26,735 nucleotides of DNA, from contig CAZLTY010000028.1 of assembly GCA_964562575.1 (NCBI GenBank), forward strand, positions 1 to 26,735, given 5' to 3'. A program made the position numbers and the translations under genes. This document shows positions 8,089-17,293 of the stretch, piece by piece. This stretch comes from SG8-4 sp964562575 (GTDB lineage: Bacteria > Planctomycetota > Phycisphaerae > Sedimentisphaerales > Anaerobacaceae). The stretch's first letter is position 1; each line of letters opens with the position of its first letter. The notes under the pieces are model-generated. The model was not told where the DNA came from. It made no database searches and saw only the letters and a program-made list of their open reading frames with translations.

Positions 8089-10240
8089 CTGCTGTGTCCC
8101 CTTTCTGATCTTTGGGAAAAACAACGAGTCGAGCCAGTTGCACGTGGTCCTCCTTGCATGAGCGGGCATCGACGGCGAATGATACGGGAGCCTGATCATA
8201 CTCGACACAGACAACCGCCGCTCCGCGGGCAAGGTAATCGCCGATAGCGCGTGTGCGCTGCATGCATCCCTGGGCAAAGAATGCGTTTTTGTTCCGGAAC
8301 CTCACCGTTCTGTCACGCTGTCCGGCAGAGGTATTGCGATAACGACCCGAGTCGAAACTGTCCCACATCCTCATGGGTCTGGACTTCTTACGGAACTGTT
8401 TGCTTGCCCCGGCCTCAACCGAGCCGAGATCGACGCCGCGATTGTTGCCCAGGAAAACATAAGCGTTCAGGATCGAGGACTCGGACTCATTGACTATGTC
8501 TACAACGATCTGATCGCCCTGGCGTTGCAGCTCGGCGGCAAAGGGGAGCTTCTGGATAGGCGACTCGTTGAGCAGGCATTGGATGGTCCATATATTGATC
8601 GGCAGGGAATATGGAACGTTCCCACCGTCGTGCTGAAAACAATAGATTCTCCTGCCGGCGGCCTCGCGGTTGTACTGTGAGATCGACCGCTCAGTGGGAG
8701 CGATGCCCGACCACCATTGATTGGGCTGCAATCCCTTGAGCCGATAGTCGTCACTGTATGGAGCGAACAGGCCGCAATAATCGGTGGACCAGGCGTGTTC
8801 GCTGTCGGCGATTCCATCGGCGACGGAAACCACCCTCAGCTCCATTTCACCGCCGCGCAGGGCCTGAACGCCATAGTAAGCGCCGACGGTAAACAAGGCT
8901 ATCCAGAAAGTACAGGTCAGCCAGGTTAGCGGAAGACGCCCTTTGCGCTTGAGCAGCTTGTAGTCCAGAGGCCCCAGCAGAACGGCCAGCGTGGTCAGCA
9001 GAAAGATCACCCACCAGATGCTCAAAGGCTTGATTCCCTGGTACAGAAACTCCATGACCTCGTTGTTCGCATTCTGAGCCTGGCCCACATCGAAAGCCCT
9101 CTGGTTGCGGCCTCGGTTTCTCTGGGCTCGGCCCGGATCGGCGGCAAATTGGATGTTCCGGCTCATTTGGTTTGGCTGGAGCCGGCGATCTCTCGCGCTG
9201 CGGGGCAGAGATTGGACATCTTCCAGGATTGTCTTGATTTGAGAGATCCAAAACCGCGCAGAGCCGGCCGTTTGCCTATCCGACATTATGGCCGGATCGA
9301 AGGCCAATACGCCCACGCGGCCGAACCCGGCATACGCGGTCGCAAACAGGCACTCATTGTTGTCATGAGTCTCGGCGTCATAGAAGCGAGCCTCGCGTTT
9401 GGGCGCCAGCGGCCAGGCGGAGACGGTTTCCGGTTCGTCGTATGCCAAGTCCCATTCTTCGAGGGTCCCCGGCTCAATGGCAACCTGCCTAACGTCTTGC
9501 AACTCGAAAGGCAAGAACTCAGCTATCGGATTGGCCGGCGGCAGCCGGTGGCTGCCCAGTATCACAAGCAGCCTACCACCATTGGAGACCCATTGGACAA
9601 TCGCGTTCAACTGCTGGGTCTTGAACAGCTCCCAATCGGGATCGTAGAGGACCAGCAGATCCAGCGGGACAAAGCCGGTCCAGTCCCACGGGACCATGCG
9701 CGGCAGCTTGTGTCCGATGTACACCTTTCCCGTACCTGTGGGCGAGCTGCATTCGGACTCCGAGGACAACCTCAACAGCCCGAATCTGCCGCGACCGACA
9801 AGCCCGATCAACAAATCACTCTCGGCGACCGACGTCAGCAAACGAGCGCTCGCCGAATAGTCCCAGAGGTTAAACTCCCGACGCCATTGCGTTCGACCGC
9901 GCTGGTCACGGATCGTCACGGCGCACTTGTCGGCGGCAAACGCCAGCTTCGTGACCAGCGGCAGATGACGCGGCACCTCCGGCGTAAGAACAAAGTCATC
10001 GTAGGTGACGTTCATCGTATTCAAACCGTCCTGTTGGGCCGCTATGGTCACCGAACCGCCAAAAGGCTCGGTGAAAGTGCTGCTGACGCCAATTTCCACC
10101 GGAGTCCACTCCATGGGGCGATAGTAACCGCCCCAGCCGCAGAAGAAGTCAACATTGAAAGGGTCGTCTTGCGAATCCGAGGCGGACGCCACTGTGGATA
10201 GAACCGAAACCATCAATAGAATTGCCGAAACGCGTAGCAT
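8081..10240 (-). CDS. Exported membrane protein with glutamine amidotransferase-like domain
   Basis: A 719-residue protein with a signal peptide (about 1-22, ending ASA/SDS) and an N-terminal beta-rich region (30-130). A Rossmann-like domain (about 135-345) contains LDLLVLYDPDW and NAIVQWVSNGGRLLVILG, resembling the class I glutamine amidotransferase-like folds in GldG-type and BatA-neighbour proteins; I see no catalytic Cys-His-Glu triad. A low-complexity linker rich in Arg, Asn and Gln (345-395) precedes two membrane segments (407-427, 437-457). The remaining 260 residues are probably periplasmic. The start is ATG 10240, giving a clean signal peptide and a GAGG ribosome site; the frame stays open upstream but encodes no signal. 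It lies between the BatA-type VWA gene and the exporter ATPase, so it may be an accessory subunit linking the VWA proteins to the exporter. The function is inferred from context only. Confidence 0.85.
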   Translation of the reverse strand: MLRVSAILLMVSVLSTVASASDSQDDPFNVDFFCGWGGYYRPMEWTPVEIGVSSTFTEPFGGSVTIAAQQDGLNTMNVTYDDFVLTPEVPRHLPLVTKLAFAADKCAVTIRDQRGRTQWRREFNLWDYSASARLLTSVAESDLLIGLVGRGRFGLLRLSSESECSSPTGTGKVYIGHKLPRMVPWDWTGFVPLDLLVLYDPDWELFKTQQLNAIVQWVSNGGRLLVILGSHRLPPANPIAEFLPFELQDVRQVAIEPGTLEEWDLAYDEPETVSAWPLAPKREARFYDAETHDNNECLFATAYAGFGRVGVLAFDPAIMSDRQTAGSARFWISQIKTILEDVQSLPRSARDRRLQPNQMSRNIQFAADPGRAQRNRGRNQRAFDVGQAQNANNEVMEFLYQGIKPLSIWWVIFLLTTLAVLLGPLDYKLLKRKGRLPLTWLTCTFWIALFTVGAYYGVQALRGGEMELRVVSVADGIADSEHAWSTDYCGLFAPYSDDYRLKGLQPNQWWSGIAPTERSISQYNREAAGRRIYCFQHDGGNVPYSLPINIWTIQCLLNESPIQKLPFAAELQRQGDQIVVDIVNESESSILNAYVFLGNNRGVDLGSVEAGASKQFRKKSRPMRMWDSFDSGRYRNTSAGQRDRTVRFRNKNAFFAQGCMQRTRAIGDYLARGAAVVCVEYDQAPVSFAVDARSCKEDHVQLARLVVFPKDQKGDTADD

Positions 10241-10272
10241 TTGTAGACCTCGCTTTTTGAGAAAGTCACCTG

Positions 10273-12267
10273 CTATATTCGTACCTTTCGAGTATATACA
10301 ATCCATTCCAAACACACAAGAATCAGGGCCAGGCCGACAAGAAACGGCCACAATGGAAGATTGGATCGCCTCAGGGCATGCTTCTCGGCCTGCACAGGCT
10401 CACCCGAGAGGACAATCTGACGCCGGGGCTCGACGTCACTTTCTTGGCCGTCGAGCAGATTGACGGCAAAGAGTCTGACCGGCTGGTCCTGGATGGTCAG
10501 ACTATACGGGCCCACTCTCCCGGTTCCGGGAAAACGAATAGAGCCGGCCGCGCTGGATGCGACCTGCTCGCCCGAAATACCCGGCCCGTCCATCTTACCG
10601 ACTGTCTCGGCATCAAGCCCGTCGACAACGATGGGCTCGCCGACCCGTAGATTGCTCTGCTGGTTGCGCCCGACCTGCGTGCCCAGATAGCTGGCGACAT
10701 TGTAGCAGAACAGAACAAAGCCCGGCTCGAAGGGCCAGTTGCTCTCGAGCACATCGAAACCTGCGAGCAGAAAGACGCTGCCGTTTCGCCGCACGATGGC
10801 AAGGGCAGGCGTCTCATTGAATTCGGCGAGCACATCCGCATCACGGGGCAAGGCCATCTCGTAGCACTTGGCCGCGAACAGATTCATCAGGTTGACATGC
10901 TTGAGCACGGGGTGCTTCGTTCGCCAGTCTACGAGAACCTGGTTCTCGATCTGCCGTTGAACAGAGACGTCGATGCCGTCCGGCGGGCGGCCAAAGACGA
11001 GATACCGGCACTTAGGCAGCGTTGCGGGCGCGTGGTTGTCCAGCACAATGAAATCGTAAGGCTGCTCAGTCTGCAAAGTCGCGTGGTCCATTGCGTCGAA
11101 TTGAGCCGGCGTTTGCAGTTCGAGCCCGGCGAGCGAACAGGCCTGCAATGCCGATTTGAGTACCGCATTGCCATTTGTCACGAGCAGGACGGACAGCTTC
11201 TCAGGTGGTGACAGGATGGCCCATGCGGCGTCATCGCAGCTTAGATAATCCTGCGGCGAACCTGAGCCGCCGGAACCGGGCAACTGCCGCAGCTCAAGCA
11301 CTCCCGCATCGGCATACGACAGCAAGAAGTCCACAGCCACTCTGCCGGGCACGTTCGCGTCCGACGGACCGCCGCTGTTTCTTCTGCCCGCAATAGTCAC
11401 CGACTTTACCGCAGAGACGTTATTGTTTATGCTAAGCTGCACGTCACGGGAAACCGCCGTGTCGCTGTGATTGGCCACCGTTGCGAAAACATGAACCTCT
11501 TGGGGATTCTCGTAGGACCTTCTCGCCTGCATTGCGGTTATTGCGACGTTCTCTGCCGATTGGCCTATGCAGTGAAAGACCAATTCATCCGAGCCCACTA
11601 CAATTTGATCCAGATCGCGGATTTGCCCGTCGCTGAACAGAATTAGCTGCGCGGGATCTTCGGCGCTAAGGCCAACGGCCTCGACACCGGGCGATTGAGC
11701 GAACGCGCGGGCAACTACGATAGGCTCGGCGAGTGAGGAAACATCGTCGCTCGGCGTTATCGCCTCTATAGCCGCAATCAATTGCTGCTTGTCGGCGGTA
11801 AAGTTGCACATCACCTTGGCATGGCTGTCGAAAGCGATGACCATCGTCTGGTCGGACTCGTCGGTCAGTGAGAAGAAGGACCCGGCGCGCTGCGATTCGA
11901 CAAAGGTTTTCGCCTGCTCCTTGGCGGCCTGCAGGCGGCTCGGCTCGACGTCGGTCGCGTTCATGCTGGCGGATCGATCGATCAACAGGACGTATCGGTC
12001 GGCCGAACTGGCAAGCAGCGAAAGGATCGGGCCGGCAATCGCCAGCAGAATTGCCAGCAGCATGAGCAGTTGCAGCAGCAGCAGGATGTTGCGCCTGAGC
12101 TTCTGGAACGGAGCATTGACCTGCAGGTCCTGAACGGCGCGTTTCCAGAGCAGTGTGCTCGATACAACCTGCTCGCGCCGTTTCAGCTTGAGGAAGTACA
12201 GCAGCAACAGCAGCGGGACGGAAACCGCAGCGGCATAAAGTGCTGTCAAAGGCGTAAGCCATTCCAT
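10273..12267 (-). CDS. BatA-type membrane protein with VWA domain
   Basis: A 664-residue protein with the N-terminal BatA/aerotolerance-type membrane module: one membrane segment at 5-25, a basic KLKRRE stretch, a second segment at 60-85, then a von Willebrand factor A domain (about 90-250). The metal-binding MIDAS motif DRSAS is intact (Asp97, Ser99, Ser101). A beta-rich periplasmic region follows, and a third membrane segment (about 640-658) precedes the basic end YTRKVRI. VWA proteins of this type are usual partners of MoxR ATPases and DUF58 proteins, both encoded just upstream. The start is ATG 12267, with only a weak ribosome site. The gene is separated from the DUF58 gene by a 123-bp gap holding an inverted repeat, unlike the tight joins elsewhere in the block. 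Confidence 0.93.
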   Translation of the reverse strand: MEWLTPLTALYAAAVSVPLLLLLYFLKLKRREQVVSSTLLWKRAVQDLQVNAPFQKLRRNILLLLQLLMLLAILLAIAGPILSLLASSADRYVLLIDRSASMNATDVEPSRLQAAKEQAKTFVESQRAGSFFSLTDESDQTMVIAFDSHAKVMCNFTADKQQLIAAIEAITPSDDVSSLAEPIVVARAFAQSPGVEAVGLSAEDPAQLILFSDGQIRDLDQIVVGSDELVFHCIGQSAENVAITAMQARRSYENPQEVHVFATVANHSDTAVSRDVQLSINNNVSAVKSVTIAGRRNSGGPSDANVPGRVAVDFLLSYADAGVLELRQLPGSGGSGSPQDYLSCDDAAWAILSPPEKLSVLLVTNGNAVLKSALQACSLAGLELQTPAQFDAMDHATLQTEQPYDFIVLDNHAPATLPKCRYLVFGRPPDGIDVSVQRQIENQVLVDWRTKHPVLKHVNLMNLFAAKCYEMALPRDADVLAEFNETPALAIVRRNGSVFLLAGFDVLESNWPFEPGFVLFCYNVASYLGTQVGRNQQSNLRVGEPIVVDGLDAETVGKMDGPGISGEQVASSAAGSIRFPGTGRVGPYSLTIQDQPVRLFAVNLLDGQESDVEPRRQIVLSGEPVQAEKHALRRSNLPLWPFLVGLALILVCLEWIVYTRKVRI

Positions 12268-12295
12268 AAATTCAAGCCCCGAAAACTAAAATTAG

Positions 12296-12390
12296 ATATC
12301 AAAATGTAAAATGCAAAATTAAGGAAGTCATCCGCCTACGGCGGATTCCGCTATTTTGATTTTTAATTTTTGATCTTTACATTCTTTTCT
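12296..12390. repeat. AT-rich inverted repeat with central GC hairpin (REP or MITE-like)
   Basis: The left arm (12301-12322) reads aaaatgtaaaatgcaaaatt plus aa. The right arm (12366-12390) is its imperfect reverse complement, beginning agaatgtaaagatcaaaaat on the minus strand. Between them lies a near-perfect hairpin, 12330-12346, with arms atccgcc and ggcggat and a 3-nt loop. The whole unit fills the gap between two operon genes. AT-rich arms around such a hairpin are typical of dispersed intergenic repeats, but only one copy is in this window. It encodes no protein. It might act as a small non-autonomous mobile element or an RNA-processing site. Confidence 0.6.
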
Positions 12391-13290
12391 CTACCGTAGT
12401 AGTCGAATCCGGCGCAAATAATTCAAGACGAGCGACTCCACCGAATCGGCAGAGTTTGCCAGCACATAGACGGCTCCGCGACGCGTGCAGAAGCTCCTGA
12501 GCTCGTTGCAATACGCGGTGACATTTCGCTTGTAGTACTTTGCCAGCGCGGCGCTGACGGTGATCTCGGCAACATCTGCATCTTCGATATCAACTAATTT
12601 CAACTCGCCTGAAAGGTCGGGCGAAAGTTCCTGGGCGCTTAGCACCTGGATAGCGTATAGATCATAGCGGTTGCCGATCAACCGGCGCAGGCCGGAATCG
12701 TAACCGTCCTTGAACAGAAAATCGCTCAACACGATCATCACCCCCGAGCCGATGCGCCCGGCAGCCAATTGCCGGCACGAGTTGTCAAAATCCGAAAGTC
12801 CCTCGCATTCAGTGGTGAGCAAGTACTCCGCCATCTTGTGGAGGTAGTTTCTGCCCCGCATATTGGCAAGCTGTCCCTTAAGCCCGTCGGCGAAGAAACT
12901 GATGGTCACCCGGTTGTTGTTGACCAGGCTGACGTAACCAAGGGCGGCGGTGAGCTTCTTGATGAAAAGCTCCTTCGACGGTTCGCCCAGGCTCATCGAA
13001 GCACTGCCGTCGGCAACTATGTGTACTGTAAGATCCTGCTCCTCGAGAAACAGCTTGAGAAACAGTTGCTCCAATCTGCCGTAGATGTTCCAGTCGACGA
13101 ATCGCAGGTCATCGCCCGCTACGTAGGGGCGGTAGTCGGCAAATTCCACACTCTGGCCGCGACGTTTGGAGCGCCGTTCACCGTGGAGCTTGCCCTGGAG
13201 AATCTTGCGACTCAGAACGTCGAGCGAGTCCAGCCGATTCATAAAGGTCGGGTCGAGCAAATCAGTCAGTCTTCGTGCATTAGGGGACAT
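12391..13290 (-). CDS. DUF58 domain-containing protein
   Basis: A 299-residue soluble protein of the DUF58 family, a VWA-like group nearly always encoded beside MoxR ATPases. It shows the family signature around residues 45-75 (QSVEFADYRPYVAGDDLR and then VDWNIYGR) and, at 94-98, a MIDAS-like DGSAS followed by Met. No membrane segment is seen. The start is ATG 13290, which overlaps the end of the MoxR gene by 11 nt and is preceded by GGAG about 10 nt upstream; the protein then begins MSPNARRLTDLLDP. The frame is open further upstream inside the MoxR gene, but that part is unlike the family. It presumably acts together with MoxR and the VWA proteins. Confidence 0.95.
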   Translation of the reverse strand: MSPNARRLTDLLDPTFMNRLDSLDVLSRKILQGKLHGERRSKRRGQSVEFADYRPYVAGDDLRFVDWNIYGRLEQLFLKLFLEEQDLTVHIVADGSASMSLGEPSKELFIKKLTAALGYVSLVNNNRVTISFFADGLKGQLANMRGRNYLHKMAEYLLTTECEGLSDFDNSCRQLAAGRIGSGVMIVLSDFLFKDGYDSGLRRLIGNRYDLYAIQVLSAQELSPDLSGELKLVDIEDADVAEITVSAALAKYYKRNVTAYCNELRSFCTRRGAVYVLANSADSVESLVLNYLRRIRLLR

Positions 13291-14305
13291 CGAGTTTTTG
13301 CTCCAGCGTTTTGGGCGTATTCTGTAGTATTTCGGCAAGCACCTCGTCTGAGGTAATTCCCTCGGCCTGGCCCTCGAAGTTCAGCAGGATACGGTGACGA
13401 AGCGCCGGCAGCGCAGCCGATTCAATGTCGTCGAAACTTACGTGATAGCGCTCATCGAGCATCGCGCGGACCTTGCCTGCCAGAACCAGGGCCTGGACGC
13501 CACGGGGTGAGGAGCCGAAACGAATGAAACGATTTGTCACTTCGGCTGCAAATTCTCCCTGCGGATGGCTGGCCAGCACCAGACGAATGGCGTAGTCCTG
13601 GACGTGCTCGGCAATGACCACGTGCTTGACCAGTTCCTGGGCCTCTATGATGCCCTCGGCCCCGACAACAGAATCGGCCCGGGGATCTTGTCCTGTCGTA
13701 GTCCTGTCAACAATCATCCGAAGCTCCTGCCGATTGGTGTAGGGCACGATCAGTTTGAAGAAGAACCGGTCTAACTGTGCTTCGGGCAGCGGATACGTGC
13801 CCTCCTGTTCGATAGGGTTTTGCGTTGCCAGGACCATGAACGGCTCGCCCAACTTGCGGATTTGACCGCCGCTGGTAACCGAATGCTCCTGCATGGCTTC
13901 GAGCATTGCCGACTGGGTCTTGGGAGTGGCGCGATTGATCTCGTCGGCCAGGATAATCTGCCCGAAAATGGGACCCCTCTGGAACTCGAACTGGCGTTTG
14001 CCCGTCTTGGCGTCTTCCATCACAATATTTGTGCCGATGATATCGGCGGGCATCAAGTCAGGTGTGAATTGAATTCGCCGAAACTCGAGCGAAAAAACGT
14101 CGCTCAACGTGCGCACCAACAGTGTCTTGCCCAGACCGGGGACTCCTTCGAGCAGAACGTGTCCGCCACAGAACAGGCTTGTCAGTACGCTGTCCACGAT
14201 CTCTTCGTAGCCGACGATGACTTTGCCGATTTCGCGGCGCAGCGACTCGAACATCCGGCGAAAATCGCGGCACTGCTCTTCGACACCTTTCTTATCTCTT
14301 GCCAT
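13280..14305 (-). CDS. MoxR family AAA+ ATPase
   Basis: A 341-residue cytoplasmic AAA+ ATPase. It has Walker A GVPGLGKT (54-61), Walker B ILADEINRA (118-126), sensor 1 LATQNPIEQEGTYPLPEAQLDRF (159-181), and the C-terminal lid with sensor-2 region SPRGVQAL. All residues needed for ATP hydrolysis are present and the length is normal for the family. MoxR proteins are thought to act as chaperones that insert cofactors or assemble complexes, using VWA proteins as substrate adaptors. The start is ATG 14305, with AGGAG 8-9 nt upstream that overlaps the stop codon of the preceding VWA gene (TAGGAG), suggesting coupled translation. The next gene, DUF58, overlaps its end. Confidence 0.97.
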   Translation of the reverse strand: MARDKKGVEEQCRDFRRMFESLRREIGKVIVGYEEIVDSVLTSLFCGGHVLLEGVPGLGKTLLVRTLSDVFSLEFRRIQFTPDLMPADIIGTNIVMEDAKTGKRQFEFQRGPIFGQIILADEINRATPKTQSAMLEAMQEHSVTSGGQIRKLGEPFMVLATQNPIEQEGTYPLPEAQLDRFFFKLIVPYTNRQELRMIVDRTTTGQDPRADSVVGAEGIIEAQELVKHVVIAEHVQDYAIRLVLASHPQGEFAAEVTNRFIRFGSSPRGVQALVLAGKVRAMLDERYHVSFDDIESAALPALRHRILLNFEGQAEGITSDEVLAEILQNTPKTLEQKLDVP

Positions 14306-14317
14306 CTCAATTATCTC

Positions 14318-17293
14318 CTAAGCATCTGTTTGTTCTTCTTCGATCTTGTCAGGCTGCTCCTGGTCGGCCGCTTTGCGTTTGGCTTTGAGCAGCCTCTGAA
14401 TGTGAGCGCTGCCCTCGCCTGCATCAGCTTTCGCCGGCGTCGGTTTCTCGCCCCTTTTCTCAGGCTGCGGCCTGGGCGGCCGTGCCGCGCCCGCCACGGG
14501 CAATTCGCCCTCATATCCGGCGCTCGCCTGATACCGCTTCGAGGCGACGGCAGCGTCTTTGCGGGCATCAAGCTGGTCGCGGAGTTTCTGGCGCCTCGCC
14601 TGGAGGCGTTCGAGAGTCTTGTCGACTTTGCCCTCGCCCCTGCGAAGGCGGACGACGGAAACAGCGCGACGAGCCATAGCCCGGAAATCGAGGATCACTC
14701 TGCGCATCGCCACATCTAACAGCAGCAACGCGAGCCAGACAAGCATCAGGGGCCTCAGCAGGGGCATCTGCGTTTGGGGAAACTTCAAGCCCTCATAGTC
14801 GAACAGATTGGCCTGATTCGGATCGGAGCCGAGGATCCGGCCACCGCTGATTTCGCTGACCTCGGCGAGCAGAGGCGCGTTATCGGTTAGATCGCGAAAC
14901 TCGGGCGCGAAAGGAATAGTCACGGTCGTGTGGGTGAAATGAGTCTTCTCACCGCCTCCCGGCTTTTTGTACCGCAGGTTCACGATGTAGCTGCCCGAGC
15001 CGTCAGCCTGGAACTGGCCGTTGTACTGGCCGGGCCCGACCTGCGTAAGCTCCAGCTCGCTGCTGGAGACATCCGGTGATATCACCTGTCCCTCGATACT
15101 GGCAAACTGCATGAATTTGCCCTCGGCGTCGATTGCCTCGACGTTGACGGTTACCTGGCGGCCCTGGATGTCGGCGGAGACTTCGCAATCGGCCGATTGG
15201 GAGGGTTTGCCCGCCCAGCGAATGGTCTGCTCCCAGAATCCGTCGAAGCCGGGCCATCCCAGCCAGTTGGCAGCCCACCTCGTGTCGATTGAGCTGGTGA
15301 ATGCCACGCATCTGCCGAGCCCCGCCTGGCATGTTGCGAGGATGGGATCGGCCTGATGACTGGCGAGGACGACCTGATTGAGGCCGCCCTTGGGGCCGGT
15401 CACTACATAGCCGTCGAGGTTCGGCAGCACAGAGGGAAGGCCCTGTACAATCTCGCTCAGAGAGTACTTTATCTGAGGCGTAAAGGTCTCCTCCAGGATC
15501 AGAGCACGTCTGACCACCTGGGCCTCCTTAATGAATATCTGGGGCAACTTCTGAGGATCCTTAACATCATAGAAGCGACCGCCGGTGAGCTGGGCGACCC
15601 GCTGCAGGCTCTGGACATCCTTGGGAGAATGCGGAAAAATGCCTATGCCGGTGCAGGTAATCCCGGCCTGTTTGCACAGATTGAGCAATTGCGTGGTCGG
15701 CGCTGTCGGGTCGCCGTCACTGATTACTATCACATGTTTTTGCCCCGCATTACAGGCTTCCAATTTGTCGTAGGCCATCTGCAGGTGAGTGTGCAGGCTG
15801 GGCATGTCACCCATCGTCATCTGCTTGATAGCCGAGACGACCGCCTTCTTGTCGCCCGCCTGAGCAATGGGGAAGACCCAATCGTCCGTCCCCCCCCGCC
15901 ATCTATAGGCCAGGATCCCGATCAAATCCAGTCGGCTCAGAGTGTTCGCAGCGGCGATGGCCACCTGCTGGCCCCAGTAATTGCCCTGTGCCATCTCGCA
16001 GGCGTGCATAATCAGCACCAGAGCTCCCTTGGGCAACTGCTTCTTCTGAGGTGGATCCATATCTACCGGGAGGATCTCGGCCACGGGCGAACCTATCCAT
16101 CCTCCGGCCCCGAAGGATTCGGCGCCCCCTACCATAATCAGACCTCCTCCGAAGTCGGTGACAAAACGGCAGAGCATTTCCTGCTGCTGATATGTGAAGT
16201 GGCCGCAACTGGTATTGACCAGAATGATTGCGTCGGTGTCCATCAGTTGGGCCAGATCGTGCGTCAAGTCGATGGCCGTGCTGTACCGCGCGTCGATGTC
16301 GGAATCTTGCAGAGCCTTGGTCAAAGTCAGTCCGGCCGAACCGTCGGCATCGACAACCAGAACATGACCGGGCCCGGCGACATACGTCACGGCGCTGGCG
16401 CGGTTGTTTTGAATGATCTGGTCCTGGCTCGGCTCGTCGGGCATGTATACCACCTCGAACTCGTGTATACCGCGCGTTCCGACCGGCATGGAAATAGTCT
16501 TGACGTTGATGCCCGGCTCCAATTCCACAGGTACGGCGATTTGTGACGAGTCCGGGACGAGATCGACAGGCTCGCCGTTCAGGCTCAAGAGCAGTTTACC
16601 CTTGGTGCTCGCCGTGCTGTTGAGGACAAATCGCAATGAGACCGTCTGTCCGCTCCTGGCATGACCGGGTGCGGCGAGCCGTCTGAATACGACCTCGTTC
16701 TCGTACTGATAGCCGATGAGTTTCACGTCGATGGGAATCTTGTTGGCCGCGGCGATTCGAGCGGCTTCCTTCAGATCGCCGGAGGTCTCATTGCCCTCGC
16801 TGATGAGCAATATTCTGACAGCCGTATCCGGAGGAGCGATAGCCATAGCCATCTGGATACCGTCGGCCAGGTTGGTTTGCTCACCCGTGAGAGTAGTATT
16901 TCGTCGGCGGACGGAACTCTCGCCCGAAGGCAGCTTGGAGATGCTGGCGACCTCAGCAACATCAACGACGGCCAACTGGTCGCGAGGATCCATGCCAGCC
17001 AGGGCCTTGTCAAGATAATCCAAACTTGCCTGCTGCCATTCGGCGGCAATGGACTGACTTCTATCGATAACCGGAATAACCGTCAGACGCCGACTCTCCC
17101 TCGTAAGCGTGGGCCGAGCGAGCAACGCCACGAGCATTAAGGTGACCAAACAGCGCAGTATAATCGCCAGCGTCCGCCTGACAGGGCCCAGGGCGGCTAG
17201 ATTTCGCCTGCCGAGCCAGATAATGGGCCCCAGCAGCAGGCAGGCGACCAGCCACCAGGGCTGAGCAAAATAGAAACCGTACGTATATGTCAT
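14318..17293 (-). CDS. Large membrane protein with two VWA-like domains and a GATase-like domain
   Basis: A 991-residue protein with two N-terminal membrane segments (about 12-28, 40-60). VWA domain one (70-195) has an intact MIDAS DRSQS (Asp77, Ser79, Ser81). A beta-rich region follows (200-300), then a glutamine amidotransferase-like domain (305-412) with the motifs VLVVDADG and GGAESFGAGGW. VWA domain two (about 423-595) has the MIDAS position changed to HACEM (430-434), although ISDGDPT is kept. Further beta domains lead to a late membrane segment (about 848-862), a coiled-coil stretch (888-912) and a charged, proline-rich cytoplasmic tail. The start is ATG 17293, overlapping the upstream stop by 4 nt (ATGA); GTG 17302 is possible. 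It is followed 12 bp later by the MoxR gene, so it is a probable MoxR partner. Proteins with this layout are familiar from planctomycetes but have no known specific role. Confidence 0.93.
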   Translation of the reverse strand: MTYTYGFYFAQPWWLVACLLLGPIIWLGRRNLAALGPVRRTLAIILRCLVTLMLVALLARPTLTRESRRLTVIPVIDRSQSIAAEWQQASLDYLDKALAGMDPRDQLAVVDVAEVASISKLPSGESSVRRRNTTLTGEQTNLADGIQMAMAIAPPDTAVRILLISEGNETSGDLKEAARIAAANKIPIDVKLIGYQYENEVVFRRLAAPGHARSGQTVSLRFVLNSTASTKGKLLLSLNGEPVDLVPDSSQIAVPVELEPGINVKTISMPVGTRGIHEFEVVYMPDEPSQDQIIQNNRASAVTYVAGPGHVLVVDADGSAGLTLTKALQDSDIDARYSTAIDLTHDLAQLMDTDAIILVNTSCGHFTYQQQEMLCRFVTDFGGGLIMVGGAESFGAGGWIGSPVAEILPVDMDPPQKKQLPKGALVLIMHACEMAQGNYWGQQVAIAAANTLSRLDLIGILAYRWRGGTDDWVFPIAQAGDKKAVVSAIKQMTMGDMPSLHTHLQMAYDKLEACNAGQKHVIVISDGDPTAPTTQLLNLCKQAGITCTGIGIFPHSPKDVQSLQRVAQLTGGRFYDVKDPQKLPQIFIKEAQVVRRALILEETFTPQIKYSLSEIVQGLPSVLPNLDGYVVTGPKGGLNQVVLASHQADPILATCQAGLGRCVAFTSSIDTRWAANWLGWPGFDGFWEQTIRWAGKPSQSADCEVSADIQGRQVTVNVEAIDAEGKFMQFASIEGQVISPDVSSSELELTQVGPGQYNGQFQADGSGSYIVNLRYKKPGGGEKTHFTHTTVTIPFAPEFRDLTDNAPLLAEVSEISGGRILGSDPNQANLFDYEGLKFPQTQMPLLRPLMLVWLALLLLDVAMRRVILDFRAMARRAVSVVRLRRGEGKVDKTLERLQARRQKLRDQLDARKDAAVASKRYQASAGYEGELPVAGAARPPRPQPEKRGEKPTPAKADAGEGSAHIQRLLKAKRKAADQEQPDKIEEEQTDA

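Noticed and set aside
9149..10201. Plus-strand open frame of 350 codons
   Set aside because: It lies wholly antisense to the GATase-like membrane protein gene, shows no recognisable motif, and is the kind of shadow frame produced by GC-rich third positions.
12330..12346. GC hairpin as a rho-independent terminator after the DUF58 gene
   Set aside because: In the direction of transcription no run of U follows the stem directly; it fits better as the centre of the inverted-repeat element.
15356..16546. Plus-strand open frame of 396 codons
   Set aside because: It is antisense to the large VWA gene, whose domains and MIDAS motif are clear; the forward translation has no known domain and no ribosome site.
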